Shown: positions 27,554 to 36,323 of the stretch, piece by piece | How the letters are laid out: every line of letters starts with the position of its first letter | Position numbering within the stretch: the stretch's first letter is position 1 | Assembly: GCA_947488655.1 (NCBI GenBank) | Contig: CANKZZ010000004.1 | Coordinates: 124,001-188,000 of the forward strand | Direction of reading: 5' to 3' | Length of the DNA stretch: 64,000 bases | Source: an uncultured Psychroserpens sp. | Lineage (GTDB): Bacteria > Bacteroidota > Bacteroidia > Flavobacteriales > Flavobacteriaceae | Program-made: the position numbers and the translations under genes | The notes under the pieces: generated by a model | The model's input: only the letters and a program-made list of their open reading frames with translations | Databases searched by the model: none | Told to the model about the DNA's origin: nothing

Positions 27554-27583
27554 ACAAAAAAAGCCTCATTATGAGACTTTTTA
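27554..27583 (-). terminator. Hairpin terminator after the DUF2795 gene
   Basis: AAAAAGCCTCAT pairs with ATGAGACTTTTT with one mismatch; the minus strand ends in a T run. It lies about 40 bp past the stop codon of the DUF2795 gene and separates it from secA. The rest of the 286 bp gap (27337-27623) shows nothing clear beyond AT-rich promoter-like sequence (a TAATTTTG box on the minus strand about 100 bp ahead of secA). Confidence 0.65.
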
Positions 27584-27623
27584 ACTTTTATTTACAATTA
27601 ATGTAACTTGAAATACAAATTAC

Positions 27624-27845
27624 TTAATATTCATCTTCGTTCCAGAGATAATCTTCATCTGTTGGATAATCAGACCAGATTTCTTCAATTGAATCGTAAG
27701 AGTCGCCTTCGTCTTCTATCGCTTGTAGATTTTCAACAACTTCCAAAGGAGCTCCTGTTCTAATAGCGTAGTCAATTAATTCATCTTTAGTTGCTGGCCA
27801 AGGCGCATCACTTAAATAAGATGCTAATTCTAATGTCCAATACAT
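27624..27845 (-). CDS. DUF2795 family small protein (73 aa)
   Basis: A small acidic protein starting MYWTLELASYLSDAPWPATK, with KDELIDYAIRTGAPLEVVENLQ as the conserved helical core of DUF2795, and a very acidic C-terminus (SDYPTDEDYLWNEDEY). The family is widespread in Bacteroidota and has no known function; the fold suggests a small helical protein. It appears to be transcribed alone from the promoter listed next. Confidence 0.88.
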   Translation of the reverse strand: MYWTLELASYLSDAPWPATKDELIDYAIRTGAPLEVVENLQAIEDEGDSYDSIEEIWSDYPTDEDYLWNEDEY

Positions 27846-27868
27846 GTGTTGTGCGTTTTAAATTTCTG

Positions 27869-27899
27869 CAAAAATAAAATTATAGTTCAGAAAGTCAAG
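27869..27899 (-). promoter_or_regulatory. Bacteroidota-type promoter of the DUF2795 gene
   Basis: On the minus strand: CTTG (27899-27896), 19 bases, then TATTTTTG (27876-27869). One mismatch from the -33 TTTG and a perfect TAnnTTTG. The expected start of transcription is about 15 bp before the ATG. Confidence 0.55.
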
Positions 27900-27998
27900 A
27901 AAAAAGTGAATTAATTAAATAAAAATTTTAAAGAACTTATGTTTTTTACTGATTTTAAGCCAAATAGAACTATAATTTAGGTTCGCAAAGTGTTATGT

Positions 27999-28574
27999 TT
28001 ATGATTCTTTTTTAGGAATCCATTTTACTTCATCGGCTTGTAAGTCATAAGACAACTTTCGTGCCAATACAAATAGATAGTCAGAAAGTCGGTTGAGGTA
28101 CTTTAAACTTTCAGGCTGAAAAGGTTCTAATTCATTTAAAGCACTTGCTAAACGTTCGGCACGTCTGCAAACACAGCGTGCTATGTGACAGAATGACACT
28201 GTTTGATGTCCTCCTGGTAACACAAAGTGCGTCATTTGAGGTAAGGACTCGTTCATTTTATCCATTTCTTGTTCTAACTGCTCAATATCTTCTTCGGAAA
28301 TTTTAGGAATATTAAGTCTGTCTTTTCCATTTTTAAGAGTTGCCTTTTCAGGATCTGTAGCTAAAATGGCACCAACAGTAAATAAACGGTCTTGTATGTC
28401 AATCAATACATCTTTATAATGGTTATTAATCTCCTGGTCTCTAATTAGACCTAAATGAGAATTGAGTTCATCAACGGTTCCGTAGCTATCAATTCTAATA
28501 TGATGTTTAGGAACTCTGGTGCCACCAAATAATGCGGTTGTGCCTTTGTCTCCTGTTTTTGTATATATTTTCAT
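27999..28574 (-). CDS. Cob(I)alamin adenosyltransferase, PduO type
   Basis: A 191 aa ATP:corrinoid adenosyltransferase that makes adenosylcobalamin. The N-terminus KIYTKTGDKGTTALFGG is the ATP-binding signature, followed by the helical bundle and the conserved CRRAERLASAL and NRLSDYLFVLAR segments. The ATG at 28574 was chosen over an in-frame ATG 63 bp upstream. Every PduO-type protein begins directly with this motif, and the upstream ATG lies inside the promoter (-33 box). Together with meaB at 15403 it points to methylmalonyl-CoA metabolism. Confidence 0.95.
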   Translation of the reverse strand: MKIYTKTGDKGTTALFGGTRVPKHHIRIDSYGTVDELNSHLGLIRDQEINNHYKDVLIDIQDRLFTVGAILATDPEKATLKNGKDRLNIPKISEEDIEQLEQEMDKMNESLPQMTHFVLPGGHQTVSFCHIARCVCRRAERLASALNELEPFQPESLKYLNRLSDYLFVLARKLSYDLQADEVKWIPKKES

Positions 28575-28607
28575 GGTGTAAAAGTTAGAAGCTTGTAGTT
28601 TGAAGTA

Positions 28608-28638
28608 CGAAGATAAGTTTTTCTCGTAGAGACACAAA
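28608..28638 (-). promoter_or_regulatory. Bacteroidota-type promoter of the adenosyltransferase gene
   Basis: On the minus strand: TTTG (28638-28635), exactly 19 bases, then TATCTTCG (28615-28608), one mismatch from TAnnTTTG. It sits about 35 bp ahead of the chosen start and rules out the longer reading frame. Confidence 0.6.
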
Positions 28639-28698
28639 GGCGAAACGTTTACTCCAGTGTGATTTCAAAATAAAACGATTTATTTATTCTCATCCTTT

Positions 28699-28812
28699 TT
28701 AATAAGGCGTGGATTGATTCTTAGAGACAAAAATACATACAAAGTAGTTACCTCTTAAACCGTCGTTTACTGAATATTGAATTTTTATTTCTTTGATCTC
28801 GAAGTCGCTCAT
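28699..28812 (-). CDS. Possible small ORF (37 aa) or gene remnant
   Basis: In the 364 bp gap between the adenosyltransferase and the ABC ATPase genes, the minus strand encodes MSDFEIKEIKIQYSV and about 20 further residues ending NQSTPY. The composition looks protein-like and an A-rich stretch precedes the ATG, as in Bacteroidota start regions. It could be a small protein, the N-terminus of a decayed gene or chance. The remainder of the gap (28813-28938) is AT-rich with nothing recognisable. Confidence 0.25.
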   Translation of the reverse strand: MSDFEIKEIKIQYSVNDGLRGNYFVCIFVSKNQSTPY

Positions 28813-28938
28813 TTCTTTTAAATATAATTTTCAAAAAAATGAAGAAAAAAGCTAGAATACATATTATATAAAGCATGATTATAAAATCTATTTAATTCTA
28901 AATATAATTAAGGCAAACTGATAACTATATACTGTGAA

Positions 28939-29622
28939 TTAATTTAAGGTATCACTCTCTACCAAACCATCACGTAATCTAATTACACGTCTTGCATGTG
29001 CAGCGATATCTTCTTCGTGAGTTACCATAATAACAGTATTACCAGCTTTATGTATTTCGTCAAAAAGAGCCATGATTTCATGACCAGTTTTAGAGTCTAA
29101 GTTTCCTGTAGGCTCATCTGCCAAAATTATAGAAGGCTTATTAACCAATGCGCGACCTACAGCCACACGTTGACGTTGACCACCAGAGAGTTGGTTTGGC
29201 CTATGGTCCATACGGTCTGCGAGACCAACTTCGGTTAAAACTTCTTCGGCACGTTTGGTGCGCTCTGCTTTAGATTTTCCTGCATAAACCATTGGTAATG
29301 CTACATTATCTAGAGCAGTTGTTCTTGGTAAAAGATTAAAGGTTTGAAAAACGAAGCCAATTTCGGTGTTTCTAATTTCGGCTAAATCGTCATCACTCAT
29401 CTGGCTTACATCTTTACCGTTTAATACGTAAGATCCTGCAGTTGGTGTGTCTAAACAACCTAAAAGATTCATGAGCGTAGATTTACCAGAACCAGATGGT
29501 CCCATAATAGCGACATAATCACCAAGCTCTATGTCTAAATCAATGCCTTTTAAAACGTGAACGGTTTCTTGACCTAATTGAAAATCACGAATGATATTTC
29601 TAATTTCAATAACGTTGCTCAT
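28939..29622 (-). CDS. ABC transporter ATP-binding protein (LolD/MacB type)
   Basis: A 227 aa ABC ATPase. Walker A is GPSGSGKST, the signature [15 protein letters not shown], Walker [14 protein letters not shown], and the switch His is in VTHE. The length and the sequence [28 protein letters not shown]-type start (seen up to residue ~60) match the LolD/MacB/FtsE group. These work with FtsX-like permeases in lipoprotein release or efflux. No permease is adjacent, so the partner is encoded elsewhere. The methyltransferase gene lies upstream with the same orientation. Confidence 0.9.
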   Translation of the reverse strand: MSNVIEIRNIIRDFQLGQETVHVLKGIDLDIELGDYVAIMGPSGSGKSTLMNLLGCLDTPTAGSYVLNGKDVSQMSDDDLAEIRNTEIGFVFQTFNLLPRTTALDNVALPMVYAGKSKAERTKRAEEVLTEVGLADRMDHRPNQLSGGQRQRVAVGRALVNKPSIILADEPTGNLDSKTGHEIMALFDEIHKAGNTVIMVTHEEDIAAHARRVIRLRDGLVESDTLN

Positions 29623-29689
29623 AAAGATTTACCTGTTTTTTGAAGTGTTAATGCAATATACTTAATATGACGCTAAATCGTTAATGATG

Positions 29690-30460
29690 TTACACTCTAA
29701 TGTAGAAATTTTCTTTGGCCTGCTCTTTTCTAAAGCTCACAAAACCCCAAAAAAATGTGTCTACCGTTACGGTAACTTTTGGATGCGTTTTTATAAACTC
29801 CCAAGCTTGTAACATGTCTTTAGACCAGTAAATATCATCAAAAATCAAAATAGTATCGTTGTGAGATTTATTGATGAGTGTTTTAAAATAACTAATGGTT
29901 GCTTGTTTGTTATGATTTCCGTCAAAAAAAATAATATCATAAATAGTAGCATCTAATTTTGGTAAAATAGACTCAAATGCACCAGTTTTAATGTTAACAT
30001 TATTAATATTTTCTTCGGAAAGTTGCCTGGCTGTAAATTTTGAGATATTTGGACAACCTTCTATAGTTACAACATTACCTTTTGGGTTGCCAAGTGCCAT
30101 TGCTTGTGTAGCCAAGCCTAAAGATGTACCAAGCTCTAGCGTGTTTTTTGCATTAAAATAGTTAACCAAACGGAATAAAAGTTGAGCTCGTTTTGTGGTT
30201 GTACCCGAGTTTTTTGCAATGGCTTTAACTAATCTCTCATTAGAGTTAAATACTCTTGAGCCTGATCCAAAATCTTTAATAGTAATATTAGTTTTATTTT
30301 TAAACAGCAGCGCTCTATACTTTTTAAGTAACATATACTCAGGGTATATTGTTTTGTCATAAAAACATTTGGTTACTAAATCATAAACAAATGGAGAGTG
30401 TACACCATGCTGATTTGTAGATTTAAATAAAAATTTTATGTATTGTAAAATTTGAAACAC
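29690..30460 (-). CDS. Class I SAM-dependent methyltransferase
   Basis: A 256 aa protein with a Rossmann methyltransferase core. Motif I is LELGTSLGLATQAMA, followed by VVTIEGCPN (acidic end of strand 2) and the IIFFDGNHNKQATISYF segment near strand 4. This resembles O-methyltransferases of the class I-type with a DGxH motif. The N-terminal ~90 residues are basic and helical, with HGVHSPFVYDLVTKCFY near residue 20. The substrate is unknown. It lies 25 bp downstream of uup and is probably cotranscribed with it. Confidence 0.85.
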   Translation of the reverse strand: MFQILQYIKFLFKSTNQHGVHSPFVYDLVTKCFYDKTIYPEYMLLKKYRALLFKNKTNITIKDFGSGSRVFNSNERLVKAIAKNSGTTTKRAQLLFRLVNYFNAKNTLELGTSLGLATQAMALGNPKGNVVTIEGCPNISKFTARQLSEENINNVNIKTGAFESILPKLDATIYDIIFFDGNHNKQATISYFKTLINKSHNDTILIFDDIYWSKDMLQAWEFIKTHPKVTVTVDTFFWGFVSFRKEQAKENFYIRV

Positions 30461-30485
30461 GTTTAAAATTTTTAGTAGCCAATAA

Positions 30486-32354
30486 CTAAAGTCCTAATTT
30501 TTCTGCTAATTCAAACCATCGTGTTTCTTTGGTTTCTATATCATCAATGATTGTTTGTAGCTTTTGAGATAATTGGGTGATTTTATCTTGAGACAAGGTG
30601 GCATCTAAAAATTTTTCTTCTAGTGCTTTTTTATCCAGTTCTAAGGCTCTTATTTTGCTTTCTAAATTTTTATATTCTTTTTGCTCGTTGTACGTTAATT
30701 TATCGGCTTTGTTTTGTTCTTGTTGATTTTCCGAAGCAATAGAAGCTGGAGTTTCAATTTTTTCTTTAGGAGGTGTAGATGCCTCGTACTCGCGATAATC
30801 TGTATAATTACCAGGAAAATCTTGAACTTCTCCTTGACCTTTAAAAACGAAAAGGTGATCTACAATTTTATCCATAAAATACCTGTCGTGAGATACAACA
30901 AGTAAGCAACCTGGGAAATCTAGCAAGAAATCTTCAAGAATATTTAAAGTAACAATATCTAAATCGTTTGTTGGCTCATCGAGTATTAAAAAATTAGGGT
31001 TTTGAATTAGTACGGTACATAAATACAATCGTTTTTGCTCACCACCACTTAGTTTTTCTACGTAATCATGTTGTTTCTTTCCGTCAAATAAGAAACGCTC
31101 CAGTAATTGCTTTGCGCTAATTTGACGTCCTTTTGTAAGTGGAATATATTCTCCAAACTCTTTAATAACATCAATTACTTTTTGACCCTCTTTAACTTTA
31201 ATACCACCTTGTGTATAGTAACCAAATTTAACTGTTTCTCCAACAATAACTTTACCAGAGTCTGGCTCTAAGGTATCTGTTAGCATATTTAAAAATGTAG
31301 ATTTACCAGTACCATTTTTACCAATTATACCAATACGCTCGCCACGTTTAAAGGTGTATTCAAAATCTTTTAGTATTACTAAATCGTCAAAAGATTTTGA
31401 GACGTTATGAAACTCTACAATTTTGCTACCTAAACGCTCCATATTGATTTCTAACTCAATTTTATGGTCATTTCTACGTTGGTGCGCTCGCTTTTTTATA
31501 TCTGTAAAATCATCTATACGTGATTTAGATTTTGTAGTTCTCGCTTTAGGTTGACGACGCATCCACTCAAGCTCTTTTTTAAAGAGTTGTTTGGCTTTAC
31601 CAGTTTCTACTTGCTCTTGTGCAATTCTAGATTCTTTATTTTCTAAATAATAGCTGTAATTACCTTTGTAGGTGTACATTTTGCCATGATCTAACTCTAT
31701 AATTTCGTTACATACACGTTCTAGAAAGTACCGGTCGTGTGTTACCATAAATAAGGTAAACTGAGCTTTTGCAAAATATTGCTCTAACCACTCTATCATT
31801 TCTAAATCTAAATGGTTGGTTGGCTCATCTAGCACCAATAAATCTGGATTGCTAATTAAGGCTTGAGCTAAGGCAAGACGTTTTATTTGTCCGCCAGACA
31901 TTGTACTAATCTTTTGATTTAGGTTGTTGAGATTTAGCTGAGATAAAATTTGTTTAAACTGCAATTCAAATTCCCAAGCGTTATGAATTTCCATTTGCTC
32001 AAAAGCTTTTTGGTAAGCTTCACTGTCTTCTGGATTTTGTAATGCTTTCTCGTAATTCTCTATAATTTTTAGTTGAGGTGATTCCGAATTAAAAATGGTG
32101 TCATTAATTGTTAATTTAGGATCAAATTTTGGGTCTTGAGATAAAAATGAAATTCGTAAACCATTTCTCATTACAATTTGTCCAGAGTCTGGAGCATCTG
32201 TTCCAGATAGGATATTTAGAATTGAGGTTTTACCGCTTCCGTTTTTAGCTACAAAGGCTATTTTATCATCTTTATGTATGCTGAATGAAAGGTCTCTAAA
32301 GAGCTCTAATTCGCCATACGATTTTGATATGTTTTCAACTGTTAAGTAGTTCAA
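30486..32354 (-). CDS. uup: ABC-F family ATPase Uup
   Basis: A 622 aa soluble protein with two ABC domains and no membrane part. It has Walker A motifs AKNGSGKTS and GKNGTGKST, signatures MSGGQIKRLALA and LSGGEQKRLYLC, and the ABC-F linker with basic helices around residues 240-310. The C-terminal ~70 residues form a coiled coil typical of Uup, which acts on ribosomes or DNA. I take TTG at 32354 as the start, giving MNYLTVENISKSYG. A longer reading frame upstream would begin with unrelated hydrophobic sequence and run into the divergent polysaccharide promoter. Confidence 0.9.
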   Translation of the reverse strand: MNYLTVENISKSYGELELFRDLSFSIHKDDKIAFVAKNGSGKTSILNILSGTDAPDSGQIVMRNGLRISFLSQDPKFDPKLTINDTIFNSESPQLKIIENYEKALQNPEDSEAYQKAFEQMEIHNAWEFELQFKQILSQLNLNNLNQKISTMSGGQIKRLALAQALISNPDLLVLDEPTNHLDLEMIEWLEQYFAKAQFTLFMVTHDRYFLERVCNEIIELDHGKMYTYKGNYSYYLENKESRIAQEQVETGKAKQLFKKELEWMRRQPKARTTKSKSRIDDFTDIKKRAHQRRNDHKIELEINMERLGSKIVEFHNVSKSFDDLVILKDFEYTFKRGERIGIIGKNGTGKSTFLNMLTDTLEPDSGKVIVGETVKFGYYTQGGIKVKEGQKVIDVIKEFGEYIPLTKGRQISAKQLLERFLFDGKKQHDYVEKLSGGEQKRLYLCTVLIQNPNFLILDEPTNDLDIVTLNILEDFLLDFPGCLLVVSHDRYFMDKIVDHLFVFKGQGEVQDFPGNYTDYREYEASTPPKEKIETPASIASENQQEQNKADKLTYNEQKEYKNLESKIRALELDKKALEEKFLDATLSQDKITQLSQKLQTIIDDIETKETRWFELAEKLGL

Positions 32355-32406
32355 TGTTATATTTTTTACAAAGAAAGCGATATTACTCAAAAAAACGACT
32401 AATAGT

Positions 32407-32436
32407 TTTGATATTAATAGTGATAAGCTATATTTG
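32407..32436 (+). promoter_or_regulatory. Promoter at the head of the polysaccharide locus
   Basis: TTTG (32407-32410), 18 bases, then TATATTTG (32429-32436), a match to both Bacteroidota boxes. It is the only strong promoter found upstream of the export genes. It also settles the start of the first gene: the in-frame GTG at 32436 lies inside the -7 box, so the ATG at 32460 is used. Confidence 0.65.
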
Positions 32437-32459
32437 TGAAGCAACAAGCACCATTTTTA

Positions 32460-33254
32460 ATGAATAAACTATTATTGCTTACAGGATTGTTATTATGTGT
32501 GTTATCAACTTCTTGTATACCACATAAAGATACTATATACCTTCAAAATAAATCAACTGCTATAGATACCACACAAGTAATGGTAGAACAGTTGAAACCT
32601 TATCGTGTTCAAATTAATGATATCCTTAACATTAGAATTAAAGTTTTAGATCAAGAGAATGCAGTTATTTTTAATCCGGTAGGAGATGATAATCTAAATG
32701 CATCTAGCGCAGAGCGGTCTTATTTTGATGGGTTTACAGTAGATATTCATGGTAATATTAGAATACCATCTTTAGGTAAAATTAATGTTTTAGGTTTTAC
32801 AGCCGAAGAAATAGAAAATGAACTAAAGAAAAAGCTTTTAGAAGACCAGTTTAAAGAGACTGCAAATATTTTTATTACTGTTAAATTATCTGGATTGCGA
32901 TTTACAGCCAATGGAGAAGTTGGTTCTCCAGGTACAATTACGTTGTTTCAAGATCGTGTTAATATTTTTGAGGCTATTGCTAATGTAGGCGAAATTCCTG
33001 TAACTGGTAACAAAAAAGAAGTACAGATTATTAGACAATACCCACAAGGACAAAAAATACATAGTATTGATTTAACCAATGTTAATGTCATGAATTCGCC
33101 TTATTACTATATACAGCCAAATGACATTATTTATGTAAGGCCTTTAAAACAAAAATCACTAGGAACAGGAACAACAGCTGTACAAACGTTAGGAACAATC
33201 GCTACAGTAGTGTCGTTAATTACAACGACAATATTATTATTTACAAGATTATAA
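32460..33254 (+). CDS. Polysaccharide export outer-membrane lipoprotein (Wza-like)
   Basis: A 264 aa protein with a lipoprotein signal ending in the lipobox STSC (about Cys19). The Poly_export domain (PYRVQINDILNIRIKVLD) is followed by SLBB-type segments (KINVLGFTAEEIENELKKKL and FTANGEVGSPGTITLFQ). A hydrophobic C-terminal helix (about 240-262) would span the outer membrane, as in Wza. It forms the exit pore for capsule or EPS and is followed 3 bp later by its tyrosine kinase partner. First gene of the locus. Confidence 0.93.
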   Translation: MNKLLLLTGLLLCVLSTSCIPHKDTIYLQNKSTAIDTTQVMVEQLKPYRVQINDILNIRIKVLDQENAVIFNPVGDDNLNASSAERSYFDGFTVDIHGNIRIPSLGKINVLGFTAEEIENELKKKLLEDQFKETANIFITVKLSGLRFTANGEVGSPGTITLFQDRVNIFEAIANVGEIPVTGNKKEVQIIRQYPQGQKIHSIDLTNVNVMNSPYYYIQPNDIIYVRPLKQKSLGTGTTAVQTLGTIATVVSLITTTILLFTRL

Positions 33255-33257
33255 ATT

Positions 33258-35732
33258 ATGGCACAAGATACTCATGAAGACTATGACTCTGGAGAGTCTG
33301 GTCGTGTAAGTTTTGATTTTAGAGGCTATTTATTTAAAATATTAAACCTTTGGAAATTTGTTTTGTTATCTGTTGGACTTGCTTTATTGGTAGCTTACTA
33401 TATAAATGTGCGTAAGCAAAATGTGTATAAGTTAGATTCTTTAATTTCTGTAGAGAACGATCAAAACCCATTTTTTACCGCAAATACTAGTATTTCATTT
33501 AATTGGGGAGGCGTATCTGGAAAAGTAGGTAAAATCATTACAGCTATTAAAACCAGAACTCATAATGAAAAGGTAGTTGATTCTCTTCAATTTTATATGG
33601 ATTATCTCGAAGAAGGTAAATACCGAAAAGAGAATATTTATAAAAAAGCGCCTTTTGAATTTATTCTAGATAAAACTAAACCTCAAGTTATAGGTTATCC
33701 TATAGGGTTTAGGTTTTTAAACAATAATGAATTTGAAGTCTTTACACAGTTTGAAGGCGGTAGACAATCTGCTCAAATATATGCTAATCAATCTGTTAAA
33801 AAAGTAAATGTGCCAGTTGGTGTATTTAAAAAAACTTATAGAAGTGGAGATGTTATTAACCTGCCATTTTTAAACGGTAGGTTGGTTTTTAAGCCAAACT
33901 TATCTGTTAAACCTCTGTCTGAATATTTTGTTCGATTTTCAAACTTTGATGGTATAGTAAATGAGTATAAAAATAATATTATAATTGCTCCAGCTGCACA
34001 AGCATCTTCATCTGTTTTAAAACTGCAACTGGCAGGAAACAATAAAGATAAAATTGTAGATTACTTAAATGCAACTTCGGCAATTTTAAGTATTTCAGAG
34101 TTAGAGCGTAAAAATTTATATGCTACAAATACTATTAAATTTATTGATAGTAGTCTTGCTGCTGTTAATATAAAGCTTAAAGATTTTGGTGATGAAATGA
34201 ATAGCTTCAGAAAACAGAATAAGGTGTTTGATGTTTCCGAAGAAATCACGCAAATTTCTGAACAATTAAGAGGTTACGATATTACAAAAGAGCAAGAAAA
34301 TGCTAAACTTGCCTATTTAGATAATTTAGAAAATTACCTAAACACTAAAACTAATTATACTGAAATTGCAGCTCCAACATCTGTAGGTATTCAAGAAAAT
34401 AATATTTTATCGAGTGTATCAAAAATAATTTCATTAGCTGCAGAGCGTCAAAATTTAGAATATACAACTAAAGAAGGGTCTGATTTATTTAAAGATATAG
34501 ACAGACGTATTGATGCAGAGAAAAATGTATTATTAGAAACTATTAGGGCAACCAAGAAAACAATAGGTATACAGTTGCTAACCATAAATAGAAATATTGC
34601 AAATCTAGAGGCTAAACTTATTGGTTTGCCAGAGGATCAACAAGAGTATCTTAAAATTCAAAGAAAATTAGATGTGAGCCAAGAGGCTTACGACATCTAT
34701 ATGGTAAAGCGTAGTGAAGCAGCGATTGTTAAGGCTGCAAATATTTCGGACATTACAGTAATTGATGAAGCTAAAGATATTGGAGGAGGACGTATAGGTC
34801 CTAATAAGTCTTTAAATTATATGATGGCTTTAATGATGGGGTTCTTTGTGCCAATGTTTTTAATCTTTGGATTGTTTTTATTAGATAATACTATTCATGG
34901 ATCTGATGAGGTTGAGCAATTATCAAAAATTCCTATTTTAGGATTAATTGGTAAATACAATTATAAAAATAATTTAATTGTTTTCGAAAAGCCTAAATCT
35001 GCTGTAGCAGAGTCTTTTAGGTCGATAAGGTCTAGTTTACAATTTTTATACAAAAAGCAAGGTAAAAGTGAGGGTAAAACTCTTATGGTAACATCCTCTG
35101 TAAGTGGTGAGGGTAAAACATTTTGCTCTATTAATATGGCAACGGTTTATGCCTTATCTGGTAAAAAGACTATCTTGTTAGGGCTGGATTTACGTAAGCC
35201 TAAAATATTTGGAGACTTTAATATAGATAACGATAAAGGTGTTGTAAACTATCTTATAGAAGAAAGTACTTTTGAAGAAGTTAAATACAAGACTCAAATT
35301 GAAAATTTAGATATTGTACCTTCTGGTCCAGTACCACCAAACCCGTCGGAATTATTAATGAGTGATCAAATGAAAACTTTGATAGAACGATTAAGACAGG
35401 ATTATGATATGATTGTTTTAGATACACCACCTTTAGGTTTGGTTACTGATGCATTAGAATTGACACAATATGCAGATGCTACAATATTTATGGTGCGTTT
35501 AGATTACACCAAAAAAGGAATGTTAGCTCTAATTAACGCAAAATACAGAACTGGAGAGGTGAAGAATATTAGTTTTGTGTTAAACTTCTACAAGCATAAA
35601 ACAAATCATAATTACGGTTATGGTTATGGCTACGGTTATGGCTACGGTTATGGTGTTTATGGTAATGCATATCATGAAAAAGATAAAGAATCTATTTTTA
35701 AGAAAATTAAGAATTTCGTAAAACGCATTTAA
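33258..35732 (+). CDS. Polysaccharide co-polymerase/tyrosine autokinase (Wzc-like)
   Basis: An 824 aa inner-membrane protein controlling polymer length and export. A first membrane helix lies at about 35-52, and a Wzz-type periplasmic region with a long coiled coil at about 60-510. A second helix follows (about 517-538), then a cytoplasmic BY-kinase. The kinase has Walker A SVSGEGKT, Walker A' LGLDLRKPK and Walker B MIVLDTPP. The tail carries seven consecutive Tyr-Gly dipeptides (residues 786-799) plus two more Tyr, the autophosphorylation cluster in unusually regular form. It is cotranscribed with the Wza-like gene. Confidence 0.94.
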   Translation: MAQDTHEDYDSGESGRVSFDFRGYLFKILNLWKFVLLSVGLALLVAYYINVRKQNVYKLDSLISVENDQNPFFTANTSISFNWGGVSGKVGKIITAIKTRTHNEKVVDSLQFYMDYLEEGKYRKENIYKKAPFEFILDKTKPQVIGYPIGFRFLNNNEFEVFTQFEGGRQSAQIYANQSVKKVNVPVGVFKKTYRSGDVINLPFLNGRLVFKPNLSVKPLSEYFVRFSNFDGIVNEYKNNIIIAPAAQASSSVLKLQLAGNNKDKIVDYLNATSAILSISELERKNLYATNTIKFIDSSLAAVNIKLKDFGDEMNSFRKQNKVFDVSEEITQISEQLRGYDITKEQENAKLAYLDNLENYLNTKTNYTEIAAPTSVGIQENNILSSVSKIISLAAERQNLEYTTKEGSDLFKDIDRRIDAEKNVLLETIRATKKTIGIQLLTINRNIANLEAKLIGLPEDQQEYLKIQRKLDVSQEAYDIYMVKRSEAAIVKAANISDITVIDEAKDIGGGRIGPNKSLNYMMALMMGFFVPMFLIFGLFLLDNTIHGSDEVEQLSKIPILGLIGKYNYKNNLIVFEKPKSAVAESFRSIRSSLQFLYKKQGKSEGKTLMVTSSVSGEGKTFCSINMATVYALSGKKTILLGLDLRKPKIFGDFNIDNDKGVVNYLIEESTFEEVKYKTQIENLDIVPSGPVPPNPSELLMSDQMKTLIERLRQDYDMIVLDTPPLGLVTDALELTQYADATIFMVRLDYTKKGMLALINAKYRTGEVKNISFVLNFYKHKTNHNYGYGYGYGYGYGYGVYGNAYHEKDKESIFKKIKNFVKRI
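35613..35654 (+). repeat. Tyr-Gly dipeptide repeat in the kinase tail
   Basis: Seven tandem TAY-GGY codon pairs, made of 6 bp and 12 bp DNA repeat units. The number of tyrosines could change by slippage. Confidence 0.85.
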
Positions 35733-35733
35733 A

Positions 35734-36321
35734 TTGATTTCTAAAAAACAACTTTTTTGGAAACGTGTATTTGATCTATTTCTTTCGTTGGTTTTACTTC
35801 CAATATGTATTGTACCCATATTTTTATTGGTTACAATAGCAACCATAGATACAAAAAAATATGGTGTCTTTTCTCAATTAAGGGTAGGGCAACATGGTAG
35901 ACTTTTTAAAATTTATAAGTTAAGAACACTTAAAGAAGAACAGCATAATTTAGGCCATCTCAATAAAAGCGCAACACGATTAGGTCGATTTTTTAGAAAC
36001 ACCAAACTTGATGAGCTACCTCAGCTTTTCAACGTTATTATAGGCGATATGAGTTTTGTAGGACCAAGACCAGATGTTAGAGGTTTTGCAGATGAATTAC
36101 AAGGTGAAGATAGGATTATCTTAAGAGTAAAACCAGGAATTACAGGTCCAGCTACTTTAAAATATAAAAACGAAGAAATAGTTTTGTCTAGACAAATTGA
36201 CCCAGAAAAATACAATAGAACGATTATTTGGGTAGATAAGGTTGAAATCAATAAAAAATACGTGCAAAATTGGAGTTTTTATTTAGATTTGAACTTTATT
36301 ACTAAATCTATACTTAACTGA
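35734..36321 (+). CDS. Initiating sugar-phosphate transferase (PglC/WcaJ C-terminal type)
   Basis: A 195 aa monotopic phosphoglycosyl transferase that loads the first sugar phosphate onto undecaprenyl phosphate. It has the N-terminal membrane helix (about 15-37), KIYKLRTLKEE (usual form KFRTM), the catalytic pair in KLDELPQLFNVIIGDMS, and SFVGPRPD. It is the short form without the extra N-terminal helices of WcaJ. The start is TTG at 35734, one base after the kinase stop codon, with no ATG alternative that keeps the helix. Confidence 0.93.
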   Translation: MISKKQLFWKRVFDLFLSLVLLPICIVPIFLLVTIATIDTKKYGVFSQLRVGQHGRLFKIYKLRTLKEEQHNLGHLNKSATRLGRFFRNTKLDELPQLFNVIIGDMSFVGPRPDVRGFADELQGEDRIILRVKPGITGPATLKYKNEEIVLSRQIDPEKYNRTIIWVDKVEINKKYVQNWSFYLDLNFITKSILN

Positions 36322-36323
36322 AA

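Noticed and set aside
28575-28637. Longer N-terminus of the cobalamin adenosyltransferase.
   Set aside because: The extra residues are unlike the family and the upstream ATG lies in the -33 box of a well-matched promoter.
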